64,000 bases of DNA, taken from Microvirga puerhi. Lineage in GTDB: Bacteria > Pseudomonadota > Alphaproteobacteria > Rhizobiales > Beijerinckiaceae. The notes beneath the pieces were generated by a model. That model saw nothing but the letters and a program-made list of their open reading frames with translations. It was not told the DNA's origin and ran no database searches. Positions 61,602 through 64,000 of the stretch are shown here, piece by piece. Both the position numbers and the translations under genes were made by a program. The stretch covers positions 124,001-188,000 of the forward strand of contig NZ_JAIRBM010000008.1 of assembly GCF_020089865.1 (NCBI RefSeq), given 5' to 3'. Positions within the stretch are counted from its first letter, which is position 1, and each line of letters starts with the position of its first letter.

Positions 61602-64000
61602 ATGAATTTCGACGGACCGTCGCTGTCGTTACGAATTCTCAAGGCGATACTCGCCATCGTCATCGGCTGCTTCCTTCTCTCAGCCGCCTATATTTCGAGC
61701 CTGGTGGTAGAGCGACAGGAAGCGCTCAAGCAAGTCTCCCGCTACAATACGTCCTGGCTCGCAAGCCAGGCGGTTTCCGAGTTCACGCGCCTTGAGCAAA
61801 GGTTGAGCGCCTTCAGTGCGCCTGACGGCGGCGTCGACAGGAGCGAGGTAGAGCTGCGCTTCGATATCCTGGTCAGCCGAGCGAAGCTGCTCCACGATGG
61901 CGAGTTTCAGGACTTCATTTCCAGGGATCCCGAGCGCCAGACCACCGTCGAGCAGCTCGGCGATGCACTGGCGGCTGCCCAGCCATTGATCCAGAACCTC
62001 GACCAGCCTGGGAATGCCCGCAAGGTGCTAGTGCTTCTCCGGCCTCTCGAGACGAAAGTCACGGCCTTGGCCTCCGCGGCGAACCATTATGGGGCGCAGC
62101 GGGTCACGGAAGATCAGCACGAACTCATTCGCCTGCACTGGCTGTTCTCAAGCCTCGCTGCCGGTCTCATCGTCTGCGGCTTCATCCTGCTCGGCCTTCT
62201 CGGCTGGCATAATCGCCTGCTGACACGGGCGCATCACGATCTGCGCTTCCTGGCCGACAATCTGCAAAAGACCTCCGAGGAGCTGAAGAAGGCCAACAAA
62301 GCCCTCGGCAATGCCTATGCAGAGCTTCAGCATCAAAACGGCGTCCTGCAGATCCAGGAGATCGAGCTCCGGACGCAAAACGAGCGCTTCAATGCAGCGC
62401 TCAACAACATGTCTCACGGCCTGTGCATGGTGGACAGCACCGGCCATATCATCGTGTTCAACGCCCGCTTCGCGGAACTCTTCGAGCTGGAGAGTTCAGT
62501 GCAGCCGGGAGCTACTCTCGGCGAGCTGATTGCATATGCGGACGCCCGTGGTCGGGAAGGGGCGGCTGCCCTGCGTCAGATCTGTGCGGAGCAGCAGGAG
62601 CTGATCCAGAACCGGCGCAGCGCCACCTTCATCCAAGGCCAACCCGGCGGCAAGACCATCGCAGTCTCCCATCAGCCGATGAGCGACGGCGGTTGGGTCG
62701 CGACCTACGAGGACATCACCGAGCGCCGCCAGGCCGAGACGCAGATCGCCTACATGGCCCACCATGATGCACTGACGGATCTCGCCAACAGGGTTCTGTT
62801 CCGCGAGCAGATGGAGCGCTCGCTCGTCCACGCGCATCGGCATGATTCGCGCGTCGCGGTTCTCTGCCTTGATCTAGATCGGTTCAAGGACGTCAACGAT
62901 ACGCTCGGCCACGAGACCGGGGACGCCCTGCTCAAGCTCGTCGCGCAACGCCTTCTGGCTTGCGTGGGCGAGGAGGACGTCGTCGCCCGCCTCGGCGGCG
63001 ACGAATTCGCGGTGTTGCAGCTGTCGATCCAGGAGCCGCACGACGCCGCCGTATTGGCCATGCGGATCGTCGAGTCTCTCGGCGCGCCCTATGACATCGA
63101 AGGCCAGGAAATCGTCATCGGCACCAGCATCGGAATCGCGTTTGCGGCGGAAGGGAGTCCGACACCGGATCAGCTTCTCAAGCATGCGGACCTGGCTCTC
63201 TATCGCGCCAAATCCGGAGGGCGCGGCACCTTCCGGTTCTTCGAGCCGGAGATGGACGAGCAACTTCAGGCCCGGCGCGTGCTCGAAGTCGATCTGCGCA
63301 AGGCTTTGGTGAACGGAGAGTTCGAGCTCTTCTATCAACCGCAGGTCGATATTCGAAAGAAGGTGATCACGGGTTACGAGGCTCTGCTGCGCTGGCGTCA
63401 TCCCGAGCGTGGCATCGTGTCCCCGGGTGAATTCATACCCATTGCGGAGGATATCGGGTTGATCTCTCCGCTGGGCGAATGGGTCATCCAGGAGGCCTGC
63501 CAGGAAGCAGCCAAATGGCCAGCGTCCATGAAAGTCGCCGTCAACCTGTCGCCTGTGCAGTTCCGCAACAAGAACCTCGTGCAATGCGTGAAGAACGCTC
63601 TCACCGCATCAAATCTCTGTCCGAGCAGGCTCGAGGTCGAGATTACCGAGTCGGTGCTGTTGCAAGACAACGATGCGACGCTTGCCACTCTGCATCAGCT
63701 GCGCAAGCTCGGGGTTCGCATCGCCATGGATGATTTCGGCACCGGCTATTCCTCGCTGAGTTATCTCCGGAGCTTCCCCTTCGACAAGATCAAGATCGAT
63801 CAGTCCTTCGTTCAGGGACTGTCGTCGCGGGCAGATTGCTTGGCGATCGTCCAGTCGATTGCGGGATTGGGCGCCAATCTCGGCATGAGCACCGTGGCCG
63901 AAGGCGTGGAGACCGAAGACCAGCTCATTCAGCTGCGTGCGGCCGGCTGCACTGAGGTACAGGGCTATTATTTCGGGCGTCCCAAACCCGCCCGCGAATT
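61602..64000 (+). CDS. Membrane GGDEF-EAL c-di-GMP signalling protein with PAS domain, cut by window end
   Basis: About 799 residues visible. TM helix at about 12-37, periplasmic region to 178, second helix (SSLAAGLIVCGFILLGLLGW), coiled coil, PAS (ALNNMSHGLCMVDSTGHIIV) at about 270-380, GGDEF domain with RLGGDEFAVLQL at about 464, and EAL domain with YEALLRWRH (EAL) at about 593, then MDDFGTGYSSLSYLRSFPFD and TVAEGVETEDQLIQL. Both catalytic motifs are intact, so either synthesis or hydrolysis of c-di-GMP is possible. GGAG at 61575. The end is missing by a few dozen residues. Confidence 0.92.
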   Translation, partial: MNFDGPSLSLRILKAILAIVIGCFLLSAAYISSLVVERQEALKQVSRYNTSWLASQAVSEFTRLEQRLSAFSAPDGGVDRSEVELRFDILVSRAKLLHDGEFQDFISRDPERQTTVEQLGDALAAAQPLIQNLDQPGNARKVLVLLRPLETKVTALASAANHYGAQRVTEDQHELIRLHWLFSSLAAGLIVCGFILLGLLGWHNRLLTRAHHDLRFLADNLQKTSEELKKANKALGNAYAELQHQNGVLQIQEIELRTQNERFNAALNNMSHGLCMVDSTGHIIVFNARFAELFELESSVQPGATLGELIAYADARGREGAAALRQICAEQQELIQNRRSATFIQGQPGGKTIAVSHQPMSDGGWVATYEDITERRQAETQIAYMAHHDALTDLANRVLFREQMERSLVHAHRHDSRVAVLCLDLDRFKDVNDTLGHETGDALLKLVAQRLLACVGEEDVVARLGGDEFAVLQLSIQEPHDAAVLAMRIVESLGAPYDIEGQEIVIGTSIGIAFAAEGSPTPDQLLKHADLALYRAKSGGRGTFRFFEPEMDEQLQARRVLEVDLRKALVNGEFELFYQPQVDIRKKVITGYEALLRWRHPERGIVSPGEFIPIAEDIGLISPLGEWVIQEACQEAAKWPASMKVAVNLSPVQFRNKNLVQCVKNALTASNLCPSRLEVEITESVLLQDNDATLATLHQLRKLGVRIAMDDFGTGYSSLSYLRSFPFDKIKIDQSFVQGLSSRADCLAIVQSIAGLGANLGMSTVAEGVETEDQLIQLRAAGCTEVQGYYFGRPKPARE

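Overview
The window is high-GC chromosomal DNA from an alphaproteobacterium. It fits Hyphomicrobiales, and Methylobacteriaceae (for example Microvirga) is my best guess from overall gene content; I had no marker gene or search to prove it. Lineage clues are a RegB/RegA (ActS/ActR) redox two-component pair, MmcB, an F1-ATPase zeta-subunit homologue, an intracellular PHB depolymerase, direct-repeat SOS boxes of the GAAC-N7-GAAC type, and a roughly 147-bp palindromic repeat present twice. It looks like ordinary core and accessory chromosome. I see no prophage, insertion sequence, CRISPR array, tRNA or rRNA.

Layout. 1-2318: start of a class I/II aminotransferase (minus strand), then a FecCD-type permease and its ATPase. 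2416-7372: surface polysaccharide genes, a membrane nucleotide-sugar dehydratase facing a three-gene minus-strand operon (UDP-glucuronate epimerase, WecA-like glycosyltransferase, sugar epimerase). 7414-10929: a metallo-beta-lactamase-fold hydrolase behind an ABC exporter-like protein whose ATPase motifs are all degenerate. 11103-15758: TPR protein, MmcB, RegA/RegB and PhaZ. 15977-22818: small exported protein, ADYC-type protein, SprT-like metalloprotease, membrane spermidine-synthase-like protein, Bcr/CflA pump, cupin and acetyltransferase. 22919-26917: a 1332-residue RTX/cadherin protein with a perfect inverted repeat upstream. 27181-38584: PBP1A, a cation/proton antiporter, a UdgX-type protein, PAP2 phosphatase, RecX, small genes, and a YcaQ-type DNA glycosylase. 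38823-46238: EmrB-type MFS pump, a TetR-HlyD-ABC efflux operon with a clear operator, and a HerA-like ATPase. 46244-56534: AnmK, histidine phosphatase, M20 amidohydrolase, PLP desulfhydrase, ring-cleaving dioxygenase, a DMT/LysR divergon, serine hydrolase and Gfo/Idh oxidoreductase. 56564-64000: a P1B ATPase, MipA/OmpV, QueD and FolE, and a periplasmic sulfite-oxidase-fold protein followed by a GGDEF/EAL receptor cut by the window end.

The most unusual items: (1) the ABC exporter-like protein with no intact Walker A, Q-loop, signature or Walker B, carrying a large insertion with repeated NLLFG motifs; (2) a damage-repair group with SOS boxes in front of a UdgX gene and a YcaQ gene, where the UdgX domain contains no cysteine at all and so cannot hold the usual Fe-S cluster; (3) an F1-ATPase zeta homologue without the N-terminal inhibitory segment; (4) the periplasmic fold plus c-di-GMP receptor pair. 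Start codons were set by reading frame, family N-termini and visible Shine-Dalgarno (SD) sequences, and several remain ambiguous as noted.
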